Of a DNA stretch of 64,000 nt, positions 1 through 8,864 are shown piece by piece (the first letter of the stretch is position 1; each line of letters starts with the position of its first letter). The stretch is from NCBI RefSeq assembly GCF_041146795.1, contig NC_135184.1, positions 5,655,467 through 5,719,466 on the forward strand, written 5' to 3'. A model generated the notes under the pieces. It was not told where the DNA came from. It did not search any database and was given only the letters and a program-made list of their open reading frames with translations. A program made the position numbers and the translations under genes. This DNA is from Maylandia zebra. Its lineage: Eukaryota > Chordata > Actinopteri > Cichliformes > Cichlidae.

Positions 1-1340
1 AAGTCTGAGGTCACCGGACTTTTTCCTAACACAGACTATCGGTGACGAATAAGGCGACTTGGATTTTGTAACCCACCCCCTATTGATCAAGTCTTGCAGG
101 TAAGCTTTTACTTCCTGATGCAGAGGTTTAGGCACACTATTGTAAGTCTTTTGAACTGGTGTTTGGTCGTTGAGGGTGATGTGCATCCGAAGGCTAGGAA
201 TGCAGCCTACATCATTTTCGTCTTTTGCAAAAGCTTTGCATTCCTCCCTAAGCATCATCCTCACCGCCGACTGTTGGCCACTCGTTAGATGGTCTAGAAC
301 TACAGGGGGATCCCAAACACCACTTGTCTCACCTGTGGGGGCTAATGGGACTTCGACACCTGCATCGTCTGCTGTTTTAGTTGTTGGAGTTTCTACAGGT
401 TTTAGGGCAGCTGGGTATATTGCTTTTACGCCCTCAATGTGCCCCAGGACCACACGCGGATCTACAGTAATATTATGGCATGTGGTATTTGTGACAGATA
501 CTGGGACCATGGCTGAGTTGCCCCTTTTTACTTTAAACAATACTTCCTGCAAATGAAGCCCCTCAGGCAGGCTGGGGTTCAGAACAGGACAAAATAACAT
601 TACAGTGTCCTCGTCAGCCTGTATGCGTGTGCGACAGCGAATGGTAGTAGCTTCACTAGGGCCTAAAACAACTTTACTCCGCCCTGTCTTGACTTGGATC
701 TCTTCCGCAGCTGTTCGATGTGTCTCTATCAACTGGATAAAAGTCTTAGCAGATCCGACGTCAATACCAAAAGCACTACTCACAATATTTGCAGCACAGT
801 CACTGTTTTTAACACCCTGTTGTTTAAGTTGCTCGTTGATGATTTCTTCTATAACATTGTATCCAATAATGGGATCCTGAGCTACATTTGGGTCACTAGA
901 GACCAATACGGGCACTAGGAGACTCGAGCTGGTCGTCTCCACCCCCGTCAGTCTAAACTCTACAGGGACCCACCCCATAAATGGTATCTCTGTCTGATTA
1001 GCTGCGAGCCCATTTAATGGTTCTGAACCTAAGAGTTCATCTATCCCCCTGATAGTGGTGTGAGGTAAGTGCTCGACTCTCCAGTTCTCATTTATTACGG
1101 TAGCCTGTGCACCCGTGTCCCACAATGCGGTGACTGGTACATTGTCAAAGGTGCATCTCACCATTTTTCGTCTACCAATCAGCTTCACTAATTTTTGTCC
1201 TTGCTTATCTGATAGAAGGTCAGAATATCCCATGTATGACAACCACCCCTTTTTCTCTCTTTCCCTCAAATGTTGTTCAACTAGCCTCACCGCTTTACAT
1301 ACATGTTTGTGATGGTGCCAGTGTTGTCCCTGACAGGCTT
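1..1340 (-). other. pol region of the Ty3-type element: aspartic protease and start of RT
   Basis: The minus strand around 1100-1135 reads as a retropepsin active site (ALWDTGAQ). Further downstream (lower coordinates) a linker leads to the first RT motif near the window start. The order gag, protease, RT is that of Ty3/gypsy elements. It is treated here as part of the retroelement fossil and not as a host gene. RNase H, integrase and the 3' LTR would lie outside the window. Confidence 0.7.
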
Positions 1341-1451
1341 TAGAACAGTAACTGACAGATGAGCAGCCTGCACACCTCTGGAGTGGGGTGCTGACCGACT
1401 CTCTCTGGTGGCAGCAACCACAGCGGCGGGACTCCTGATGTGGCGGTGGGG

Positions 1452-2816
1452 TCACTGCTGGTCCCGTGGCAGTGGCCCTCTGGCGTTTCCCTGCAGCTTA
1501 AGTGGAGCTCGGCATCCTCTGGAGATGTGGCCAGGCTGGCCACACTTAAAGCAGTGGGTGCAGTTGTCTCCCTCTCCGTTGCTCTGGCAGGTCCTGCAGC
1601 CTTTCTTCCTCCAGGTACCCGCGGCAGCATCTGATGTCCTCTTTGTAGTCTGCGACTTGCCAGCGTTCAGGGAAGCAAGAACCATCTGCCTCACCTCTGC
1701 AACCTCGTTCCTCAGCTCTTTCACCAGGTCGTGCATTTCGGGTGGAGGATGATTTTTCTTGTCTTCCTTGGTGGCGGGGATCTGTGAGCTACTGCGTGGT
1801 TCATCCCTAGTATGTAGCTCATTGATTCTTGGTGGTTTTGTATTGTTCCTCTTTAACTTGTTCAGTCTTTCTGTCTCGAGATTGGCAGCTTCATTTAGTT
1901 TCTCAATCAGCATTTCATCAGTCACATCTGGGTTGTCAAGAAGGGCTTTAATCTGGAACTTTATGTTGTCATTTTGCAGCCCAGTACCCACTGATCTCAA
2001 AAACTTCCTTTTTACCAGGTCCCGACTGTAGTGTTCTGCTTCTTTGTCCTTGGATGCGTACAGGAGGCGATCTTTAAGCTCAATGGCTCTGAATAAAAAG
2101 TCTTGAGCTGACTCTTTTGGATCTTGGGAAATATTTATCAGTTTTTGGTACAAATCAGATGTGTCATCTTCTCGGTAATGTCCTTTTAATATTGTCTTTA
2201 ACTGTGTGAGTGTCAAATCAGTCTTTATTTCAAGCATATCACGCAGTTTGAGACCTGGATTGATGGCTCTTATCACTGCTTCAATAACTTCTGACTCACT
2301 GTGGCCTTTGCGGAGTCCATTTTCCATCTGATGCAGCAGGTTGGTATAGGACAGCCGATCGCGCTGCCCTCCCTCACCTATTTGGCCACAGATGCGAAAC
2401 TCCCTGCGAATTGTCACCTCTGGTACTTTAGAAGACAGCAGGTTCGGGGCAGCGTCCGCCATCTTGAGTTTCTGCCCTATCGCTCTAATTTCTTCCTGCA
2501 GCTCGTCATACTTGTCTCTTGCGTCTGAAGGGCGGGAAAAATCACTCTCGGCCGTATTGTCTTTAGCTTTATATTCGCCCAAAAACGACAAAAGTTCTTT
2601 CACAAACTGTACAGCATCGTCTGGTGTATAACTGTTTTCCACCTCGTCCAGTTTATGTTCTATAACTTTCATCAGTTGGCGTCTGGAAGTGTCTTTTGTA
2701 GGCTCATTTAGCGGTGTAGCAAAGCCTTTCACCTTATAACCCACTTCTATGAGCTGATCACGACTTAGCTGGCAGAGTGTGGCGGTGATCTTATCTCGTC
2801 GGGCTTCTATCTCCAT
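1452..2816 (-). CDS. gag polyprotein of Ty3-type element
   Basis: A 454-residue open frame. The N-terminal 120 residues are charged and helical, the middle resembles a gag capsid region (about residues 150-320), and a single CCHC zinc knuckle (CFKCGQPGHISRGC) lies at about residues 422-435, followed by a short basic tail. The knuckle binds the element's RNA during packaging in related elements. The start codon is the first ATG after the inferred LTR and leader and lies about 175 bases inside the LTR edge. The frame appears whole. Confidence 0.8.
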   Translation of the reverse strand: MEIEARRDKITATLCQLSRDQLIEVGYKVKGFATPLNEPTKDTSRRQLMKVIEHKLDEVENSYTPDDAVQFVKELLSFLGEYKAKDNTAESDFSRPSDARDKYDELQEEIRAIGQKLKMADAAPNLLSSKVPEVTIRREFRICGQIGEGGQRDRLSYTNLLHQMENGLRKGHSESEVIEAVIRAINPGLKLRDMLEIKTDLTLTQLKTILKGHYREDDTSDLYQKLINISQDPKESAQDFLFRAIELKDRLLYASKDKEAEHYSRDLVKRKFLRSVGTGLQNDNIKFQIKALLDNPDVTDEMLIEKLNEAANLETERLNKLKRNNTKPPRINELHTRDEPRSSSQIPATKEDKKNHPPPEMHDLVKELRNEVAEVRQMVLASLNAGKSQTTKRTSDAAAGTWRKKGCRTCQSNGEGDNCTHCFKCGQPGHISRGCRAPLKLQGNARGPLPRDQQ

Positions 2817-2991
2817 TGTGGGTACTCACAAGCTTGTCTTTAGTCCGTCAGATTTCAGGTCCGGTGCTTGGAGAAAGGTTTTTCTTCAGCCGTGCGGTAG
2901 CGCTAACGTTAGCCGCTAATGGCGCTAACCAGGCTTCTGCTTCACTCTCGTGCGGGAAGTTCTTCAAACCTTCCTCCTGGCTGGCTCGCCA

Positions 2992-3306
2992 TGATATGTT
3001 GCAGCTTTAAGGCAGGGATGACTCCTCGAGTTGCTTTCTCACTGTATATGTTTTATTTCACAATCCGATCAACACAAAAACATACAGCAGCTCCTCTCCG
3101 ACTCCTAGCCCTTTGCTGCGGTGGAAAAAGAACCACTCCAAAACCCCTTCAAGGAACATATGTACAAAAGAGTTTTTCTAACACACCAATGGGGCGTTCA
3201 ATGCCATCTTGTAAATATGAGTACCAGAACAAACAAGCAAACAAAAAAGAAGTGTGGGGTACCTTTGAACCAATGAACAAAGTATAACCATTTATACTTT
3301 TTAACA
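2992..3306 (-). repeat. 5' LTR of the Ty3-type element, with adjacent primer-binding site
   Basis: On the minus strand the segment begins TGTTA and ends ATATCA, the TG..CA form of LTRs, and is about 315 bp long. It holds a TATA-like box (TATAAATGG) near its start and an AATAAA-type signal about 60 bases before its end. The bases directly after it (TGGCGAGCC, 2983-2991 on the minus strand) begin with TGG and fit a tRNA primer-binding site. No second LTR is in the window, so the edges rest on these motifs only. Confidence 0.55.
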
Positions 3307-3347
3307 TAACCCGGCCCCGTCGATATGTGTATCTCTCACACCTGCAG

Positions 3348-3728
3348 TGTACACTTCAAGAACTCGAGAGAAGTCAGCAGCTACAAGACGCACACAACAA
3401 ATTACAACACAGTTATACAGAGATGCACGAGGCAAAGCTTATGCAGGAGGCCAAATGTAAAGAACTGAAAGAAAGGCTGGAAGAAAAACAAGCCAAATTA
3501 GAAGAAGTGGAGACAACATGCAGGAAACTTGAGAAGGAAAACACACAAACAATTGATGAGTTACGAACCCTCATCCTAGAGAAAAGAGTGCTCGTGGAAA
3601 AGATCACGGAAAAGAAGAAAAAACGCTTCCGCTTCTTCTGGAGAAAGAGCACTCCTGCTTTTTCTACTTTTTCTACTTTTCCTTCTGCTGATGTCACCCC
3701 GTCTTCCTCCTCCACCGTTGCATCGTAA
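3348..3728 (+). CDS. Terminal exon of an unrecognised coiled-coil host gene
   Basis: A pyrimidine-rich tract ending in CAG at 3345-3347 is a good splice acceptor. From there an open frame runs to the TAA at 3726-3728, giving 126 residues. The first 85 residues are strongly heptad-like and rich in Glu, Lys, Gln and Leu (for example LEEKQAKLEEVETTCRKLEK). They are followed by a basic aromatic patch (KKKKRFRFFWRKS) and a Ser/Thr/Pro-rich tail. No earlier exon is visible: the upstream intron is occupied by the antisense Ty3 element and then the window ends. The product cannot be named. A candidate poly(A) signal lies at 4013-4018. Confidence 0.6.
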   Translation, partial: CTLQELERSQQLQDAHNKLQHSYTEMHEAKLMQEAKCKELKERLEEKQAKLEEVETTCRKLEKENTQTIDELRTLILEKRVLVEKITEKKKKRFRFFWRKSTPAFSTFSTFPSADVTPSSSSTVAS

Positions 3729-3814
3729 TTTTCACCTTAACTCCTAACACCTGCCCCATCTCCCCCCCCCCCTCTCTCTTTCACCCTCACCCCCCAACCA
3801 GTCCCGACAGTTGA

Positions 3815-3940
3815 CTGGCCCCTCTAGAGCCTGGTTCTGTCATAGGTTTCTTCCTTTAAAGGGAGTTGTTCCTATCCACTGTCGCACCCAGTGCTTGCTC
3901 AGAGGGCATAGTTGGGGTTCTCTCTCCTCTCTTTCCTCCT
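3815..3940 (+). repeat. SINE-like fish dispersed repeat in the 3' UTR region
   Basis: It contains the wording GAGCCTGGTTCTG, then GGTTTCTTCCTTTAAAGGGAG, then CACTGTCGC and a GTGCTTGCTCA block. The same family occurs in reverse at 17574-17815 and in part at 43533-43650 and 60797-60890. The copy is diverged and sits between the coiled-coil stop codon and its poly(A) signal. Confidence 0.6.
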
Positions 3941-4012
3941 TTCTATCCCTTTCCTTTACCCTCTTCTTTAACCCCCACCCCTCCCCCTTTTCTATTTCCT
4001 TAATAATTTAAT

Positions 4013-4018
4013 AATAAA
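4013..4018 (+). terminator. Candidate poly(A) signal for the coiled-coil gene
   Basis: AATAAA about 285 bases downstream of the stop codon at 3728, at the end of a pyrimidine-rich stretch. It could instead belong to the repeat that fills this region. Confidence 0.4.
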
Positions 4019-4306
4019 CACAATTGGCTACATTTTAAATGTGTCTGATCAACGTCTTCATTCAAGAATGAATTGTCTTTCTCACGGAGTCATGTGTATT
4101 TTGTGTTTTCCTCGGGCTGGTGATCCCCGCGGTCGTTCAGCCCCGGAGTCCAGAGTTTTAGTGTTTTAATCACATTTAGTGTTACATTTTATATCACCAC
4201 AATAGGATATCCATAATTTAGGATTCAGGCATTTGTTTTAGTTCAATATCGTAATCATTCTATGACTGAGTAGTTTACAGAACCTTCAGTCTGCACCAAT
4301 AACTTC
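4019..4306. other. Unannotated AT-rich spacer
   Basis: No open frame, RNA gene or recognisable repeat is seen between the coiled-coil gene and the BEL/Pao element. Confidence 0.5.
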
Positions 4307-6268
4307 TGTTGGAGCTATTTGTTCTTATTTTTTATTATTTTGAAATTAGTTAAAGTTTGTTGTTAGTTTACTTATATTTTGGGGTTTATTTACAAGTTTA
4401 TTTGTAGGTTAATATTTGTTTCAATGTTTTGTTTGTTTGATGTTACCTTGTTAAATTAGTCAGTAAAAGCTGTAGGGCCATTTTGTTTCTATAAATAAAG
4501 AGACTGGTATAGGACCAGCATGCACTGGGGTGAGCCTATGGTTTTTTACTAGAGCAGGAGAAGCAGCAGGACGTAACTAAAAATGGATCTTGTTATTGCT
4601 TGCCAAACTGGATAAAATAAACCATAAGAACGCAACTTTAAAGTTTGGACAGTGGACTTCTTTTGCCTGCGTACGAAATATTATCTCAGTGCAGCAGTGG
4701 CTTGTGGACTTTTAATTGTGGGATGTTTGGTTTGTCAAACAAAAGGAATTGCCACTACAAAAAGTAAAAAACCTGCCCGTGGACAAAGGAATAATCCTTC
4801 ATTAATGGATATGTTGGATATATGGATTTCAAGGATCACCGTCGAACTCGAATAAAAGTTACTGGATCGTCTGTAAGTACTCCAGACGGATTTGATGTTG
4901 AAGCCTGGATCAACATGTCACTCGTTCATCAAAGCTGGTGAGTGACAATATTGTTTAAGCCGTAAAGGAAAACGGTGAAGCTATTGGAGTTTAAAGACAT
5001 TATTTCACTACAAAGACTGATGAACTGAGTTTTGATGTACTAAATTTGTGCATAATAGGATCACTAATTGAAACATGCCAACGCCCTCCGTGGAAATGTT
5101 TGTTCGGTGCAATCATGTTTGTGCTTTATGCTTTGGATTCTCAGTGTGCTGTGCATCTTTATAATGTTTGAAATAATCCAAGAGGACAATAAAAATGTCG
5201 GATATTAAGAGTAAACAAGAGAGTAAACAAGAGGATGACACTCAGATGCAAGCAGAGAAAAGAAGCATCAAATTTACGCCAAAAGGTTTGGATTTGTATA
5301 TAAAGACATGCCAAGAAAAGCGGAGTTCAATGTGTAAGCAAGCATCTAAGTACATGGGGAAAATTTCTGCTTTAATGACCTCACATGAGAGCGTTAAGGA
5401 AGTGTCTTCTGAATTTGGGAAGTTTATTAAATGCTATCAAGATGCAAACGCTTTGCAAGAATCCTTTTTAAGTTTGCCACTGCCAGAAGATGAAGTGAAA
5501 AGGCAAAGCGCACATTTTCAGTCTAAGGTGACAGCATTCTCTGTTTTTATGGACAAAGTAAAGGTTTGGTTGCAGGAAGCAGGCGAGCCGTATACTGAAC
5601 AAAGCAATACTGCTCTTAATGATCAAGCTGTTGAAAGTTTGGATGAAATAAATCCTGAAGACAGTGTCTCTAATATCTCAAGTGTAAAGCCACCTTCGAA
5701 AACATTGTCACAGCAAAGTCGAATTTCATCAACATCTTCCGCACGCATTAAAGCTGTGGCTGACAAGGCAGCGCTCATGGAGCGACTCGCTGCATTAAAG
5801 AAAAACATTCTATTGAAGCGCAAGAGGAAAAACTGAGAAAAGAAAAGGAGAAATTATCCTTGGAAACAGAGTTGGCAGCAACTAAGGCAAAGCTTCGTGT
5901 CTTAAAAATAAACTCAGTTTGTAGCTCTGAGCGTTCTGATGGAATGAACTCTTATTTTGAAAGAGGGCACGTACAAGAAGCGCCTTGTGCTGATACATTT
6001 GTTCCGGCAGAAAGAGATTACTCTGGTACAAATTCTACATCTGAATCACAAGTAATCGTACCTCAAAACTCAATCAACTGGAAGCAGAACAAATTCCACT
6101 GTTCTGCAGAGTTGTTTGTTTTGTTCACACAGCAATCATTTACTAGAGAATTGTAAGCAGTTTAAAGCTAAAATTCATCGGGATAAGCTGACTTTTATCA
6201 AGGAAAGGGGAATTTGTTTTGGTTGTTTAAAAGTTGGTCACATAAGCAAAGACTGTAGGAGTCGTTTG
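4307..6268 (+). mobile_element. BEL/Pao-type LTR retrotransposon, 5' part only
   Basis: A segment starting TGTTGGAGC at 4307 has LTR features: a TATA-like box near 4489 and AATAAA motifs near 4495 and 4617. A leader follows, then gag (5195-5836), a further gag-like stretch, and a CCHC zinc knuckle near 6215-6258. The gag style (a short acidic start, then KGLDLYIKTCQEKR) resembles fish BEL/Pao elements. There is no protease, RT, integrase or 3' LTR: the element stops at 6268, where the TRIM duplication unit starts. It is an old broken fossil. The inner LTR edge is not resolved. Confidence 0.6.
5195..5836 (+). CDS. gag-like frame of the BEL/Pao element (partial)
   Basis: An open frame of 213 residues, Lys/Glu/Ser-rich and predicted mostly helical, lying downstream of the element's leader. 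More gag-like coding and a zinc knuckle follow before the element is cut off. It is part of a broken retroelement and not a host gene. Confidence 0.6.
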   Translation: MSDIKSKQESKQEDDTQMQAEKRSIKFTPKGLDLYIKTCQEKRSSMCKQASKYMGKISALMTSHESVKEVSSEFGKFIKCYQDANALQESFLSLPLPEDEVKRQSAHFQSKVTAFSVFMDKVKVWLQEAGEPYTEQSNTALNDQAVESLDEINPEDSVSNISSVKPPSKTLSQQSRISSTSSARIKAVADKAALMERLAALKKNILLKRKRKN

Positions 6269-6269
6269 A

Positions 6270-7196
6270 GACACAGCAGCTGAGCAAATGATCATTTCAT
6301 GCTGAAGACATCCTCAGACAGAATTAAATACATACATAAACACAGCCTGGTGCCAATAACACAGCTAATGACACTGCTGTATCACTGGCTTTACTGATTA
6401 AAGACCATATCTGAAGGAAATCTTTGAACACAACAGAAAGTGACCTTTTAAACCTGCGACACTGATGCTGCATTCAAGGACCATTAAAAACATTTGAAAG
6501 GACTTAAGAACATGAAGAAAATGTGACTTGTTTCTCTGTAATGAAGCTGTTTTAGTGAAGAAAGTTGAAAGGTCACAGAGCGACTGCTGAATCTTCTGCT
6601 CTAAACATGAACTCTGAACTTTGTGATGCTTCAGGAGGAAAACTGCTTCAGTTATTCTCTCAGATTAGTTTCATATTTTCTGCATCAGATTTGAGTGAGA
6701 TCCTGGAATGAAGACAGAAGAAAAGACTTTGTTCAAAGTTTGATTTATAGTCAAACCTTCCAGTTTATTCACACAATAAAACATCAACACAATATATGAA
6801 TTCATTCATTAAAATCACAGTTTTTCCTCATTTGTTTGATGATTTTGACAAAAACAAACACAAACACACACACATGGTCTGCCATACTCATAAAGAGAAA
6901 TGTCGACATTTTTCAATACAAATATTCCAGAAACATTTAGAGGATAGAGAAGTTTACATTTTCATGTGGAGAAATATTTTAGTAAATCAAAATGATGATG
7001 AGCAGTGATAGCCTCCATAAACAGTCACAGGAAAGATCTCCTTTAAAAACTCAGAAACATCAAGAGAACAACTAGAAGATGTGGAGGTCCCACCCATAAT
7101 GTTTGACTGACAGCTGATCTCTGTGCAGAAATGATGGAGAGAAACTAAAATGAAACTAAAACACAGATTTAAACACACAATATGAAAGACTTCAGT
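6270..7196 (-). other. 3' flank and 3' UTR of TRIM copy 1
   Basis: This stretch is repeated almost unchanged downstream of copies 2, 3 and 4 (from about 17844, 27832 and 36839), and from about 48723 for copy 5. It begins TGAGACACAGCAGCTGAGC. The part nearest the gene (about 6740-7196) is the likely 3' UTR. It contains a 63-codon open frame (6987-7178, minus strand) present in all five copies, but the substitutions between copies change amino acids, so it is not called a gene. Confidence 0.6.
6764..6769 (-). terminator. Poly(A) signal, TRIM copy 1
   Basis: AATAAA on the minus strand about 430 bases downstream of the TRIM stop codon. It is conserved at the same place in all five copies. Confidence 0.6.
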
Positions 7197-8864
7197 CTAT
7201 TTCACTTTAATCAACTCAGCAGTGGTTCCATTTTGGCAGTTAAGTAACAGTCCAGCATAGAGCGGCTGAGTGAATGTGGTCTGGACTCTGTGGAGGAGAG
7301 TCATGGTTTCAGAGACGCTGTAGAAGGACAAAATACCTGCTCTGTGATCCAGGTACACTCCTACTCTGGAGGAACGAGGACCTGAGACAGGAGTTTGGAT
7401 GTTGTTGTATAAAAATGTATAACTGTTGTTGTAATAATCTAATGCCCAAGATTTGTCATCATATCCAAATCCACATTCAATCTCACTCCCTGCTCTGCTG
7501 ATATTCTTGTATGCGACTGCTACTCGAACTCCTCCCCCTCTCCACTCCACCTCCCAGTAACAACGTCCAGTCAGACTCTCTCTACTCAGGACCTGAAACC
7601 AGTCAGTGAATCTGTCTGGATGATCAGAATAAGACTGTTGTTGTTTCATTACTGTTGCTTTTCTGTTCCTCTCTGATAATAACAGCCGTTTGTTTGCTGT
7701 GTTTGGATCCAGTGTGATTTCACGTGAATATTTTAAGAATCCAGCTCTGGTCTTTGGCTCTGGTGGATCTGACAGTAAAACATCCACTTCAGTGACTGTC
7801 AGTGAGATGTTTGTCCATTCCTCTCTCAGAATGTCCTGTAGTTTATCTCTGACCTCTGACACAGCTGCTGTCACATCCTCAAAGTAGCTCAGAGGACGGA
7901 TATTGATGCTGGATGAGTCTGTAGACTCACTGAGTGCTGACAGTGAGGGGTAGTTGTGTAGAAACTGGATGTGATCCTCTGTGTGTGAGAGCTGCTTCAG
8001 CTCAGCATCTTTCCTCTTCAGCTCAGTGATCTCCTGCTCCAGCTTCTCCTGAAGCTCTTTGACTCGACTCACTTCAGTTTCCTGCTGGGATCTGATCTGC
8101 TGCTTCACATCAGAGCTTCTTTTCTGGATGAGATGGATCAGCTCAGTGAAGATCTTCTCACTGTGCTCCACTGTTTGATCAGCAGACTGATTGATGGCCT
8201 CCACCTCCTGTTGAAGCAGCTTCACATCTTTCTCTCTGTCCTGGATTCTCTGCTGGATGTTTTGTCGACTCACCTCCAGCTCTCTCTGCCTCTCAGTCCT
8301 TTCTGCTGCAGCTGAGACTGTGTCGTGGCCTTTATGTTCATCCACAGAGCAGAGATAACAGATACTCTGCTGATCAGTACGGCAGAACATCTTCATCACC
8401 TCATCATGACGAGAGCAGATTTTCTCCTGGAGCTTCTTGGAGGGCTCCACCAGCTTGTGTTTCTTTAATGGAGCCACATCATAATGAGGCTGAAGGTGTT
8501 TCTCACAGTAAGATGCCAGACAGAATAAACAGGACTTGAAGGCTTTCATTTTTCTTCCAGTGCAGACATCACAGGCCACATCTTCAGGTCCAGCATAGCA
8601 GTGATCAGCAGGAGCAGCTTGGAGTCCAGTCTTCTTCAGCTCCTCCACTAAATCTGCTAACATGGTGTTTTTCTCCAGGACAGGCCTCGCTGTGAAAGTC
8701 CTCCGGCACTGAGGGCAGCTGTAGATTTTCTTCTTTTCCTCTCCATCCCAGAAGCTTTTAATACAGTTCATGCAGTAGCTGTGTCCACAGGGAATAGTCA
8801 CCGGATCCTTCAGTAGATCCAAACAGACTGAACAGCAGAATTTTGTTTGGTCCATTTGATTCAT
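7197..8864 (-). CDS. TRIM copy 1: RING/B-box/coiled-coil/PRY-SPRY protein (TRIM16/25-like)
   Basis: A single-exon gene for 555 residues. RING finger: C11, C14, C26, H28, C31, C34, C50, C53. B-box1: about residues 98-127. B-box2: C150, H153, C161, D164, C169, C172, H177, H180. Coiled coil: about 184-300. PRY starts near ITLDPNTA (383-390) and SPRY fills 427-555, with the usual DKSW and YLDHRAG blocks. This order is that of TRIM E3 ubiquitin ligases: the RING recruits an E2, the coiled coil dimerises, and the SPRY domain binds the target. The intronless form fits the fish TRIM16-like expansion better than finTRIMs, whose coding region is split. The first ATG was chosen because it lies 10 codons before the RING, as in the other four copies. 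It is distinguished from them by SERNRKATVMKQQQ and DWFQVL in the PRY part, and by a DYYNNSYTFLYNN tract shared with copy 5. An antiviral role is inferred. Confidence 0.9.
   Translation of the reverse strand: MNQMDQTKFCCSVCLDLLKDPVTIPCGHSYCMNCIKSFWDGEEKKKIYSCPQCRRTFTARPVLEKNTMLADLVEELKKTGLQAAPADHCYAGPEDVACDVCTGRKMKAFKSCLFCLASYCEKHLQPHYDVAPLKKHKLVEPSKKLQEKICSRHDEVMKMFCRTDQQSICYLCSVDEHKGHDTVSAAAERTERQRELEVSRQNIQQRIQDREKDVKLLQQEVEAINQSADQTVEHSEKIFTELIHLIQKRSSDVKQQIRSQQETEVSRVKELQEKLEQEITELKRKDAELKQLSHTEDHIQFLHNYPSLSALSESTDSSSINIRPLSYFEDVTAAVSEVRDKLQDILREEWTNISLTVTEVDVLLSDPPEPKTRAGFLKYSREITLDPNTANKRLLLSERNRKATVMKQQQSYSDHPDRFTDWFQVLSRESLTGRCYWEVEWRGGGVRVAVAYKNISRAGSEIECGFGYDDKSWALDYYNNSYTFLYNNIQTPVSGPRSSRVGVYLDHRAGILSFYSVSETMTLLHRVQTTFTQPLYAGLLLNCQNGTTAELIKVK

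Larger units (their letters stand above)
1..3306 (-). mobile_element. Ty3/gypsy-type LTR retrotransposon, 5' part (cut by window edge)
   Basis: Read on the minus strand, an LTR is followed by a primer-binding-like site, a gag gene, and then a protease and the beginning of a reverse transcriptase that run off the left edge. The RT start has the wording typical of Ty3/gypsy pol (a SPYSSP core followed by a VRKK-type motif), which decides the family. The gag frame looks whole; how intact pol is cannot be judged because most of it lies outside the window. The element sits antisense to the coiled-coil exon on its right, 41 bases before that exon. The open gag and clear LTR ends suggest a fairly recent insertion. 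Confidence 0.8.

Noticed and set aside
1408-2031. Plus-strand frames over the gag region
   Set aside because: Antisense shadows of the gag gene of the Ty3-type element.
3413-3715. 100-codon minus-strand frame
   Set aside because: Antisense of the coiled-coil exon; Ser/Phe-rich composition comes from the complement of Glu/Lys codons.
6796-7008. 70-codon plus-strand frame present beside every TRIM copy
   Set aside because: Antisense to the 3' UTR and including its poly(A) region; low complexity; no support.
8133-8315. 60-codon plus-strand frame repeated in all five TRIM copies
   Set aside because: It is the antisense of the conserved coiled-coil coding region; its repetition reflects conservation of the TRIM gene.
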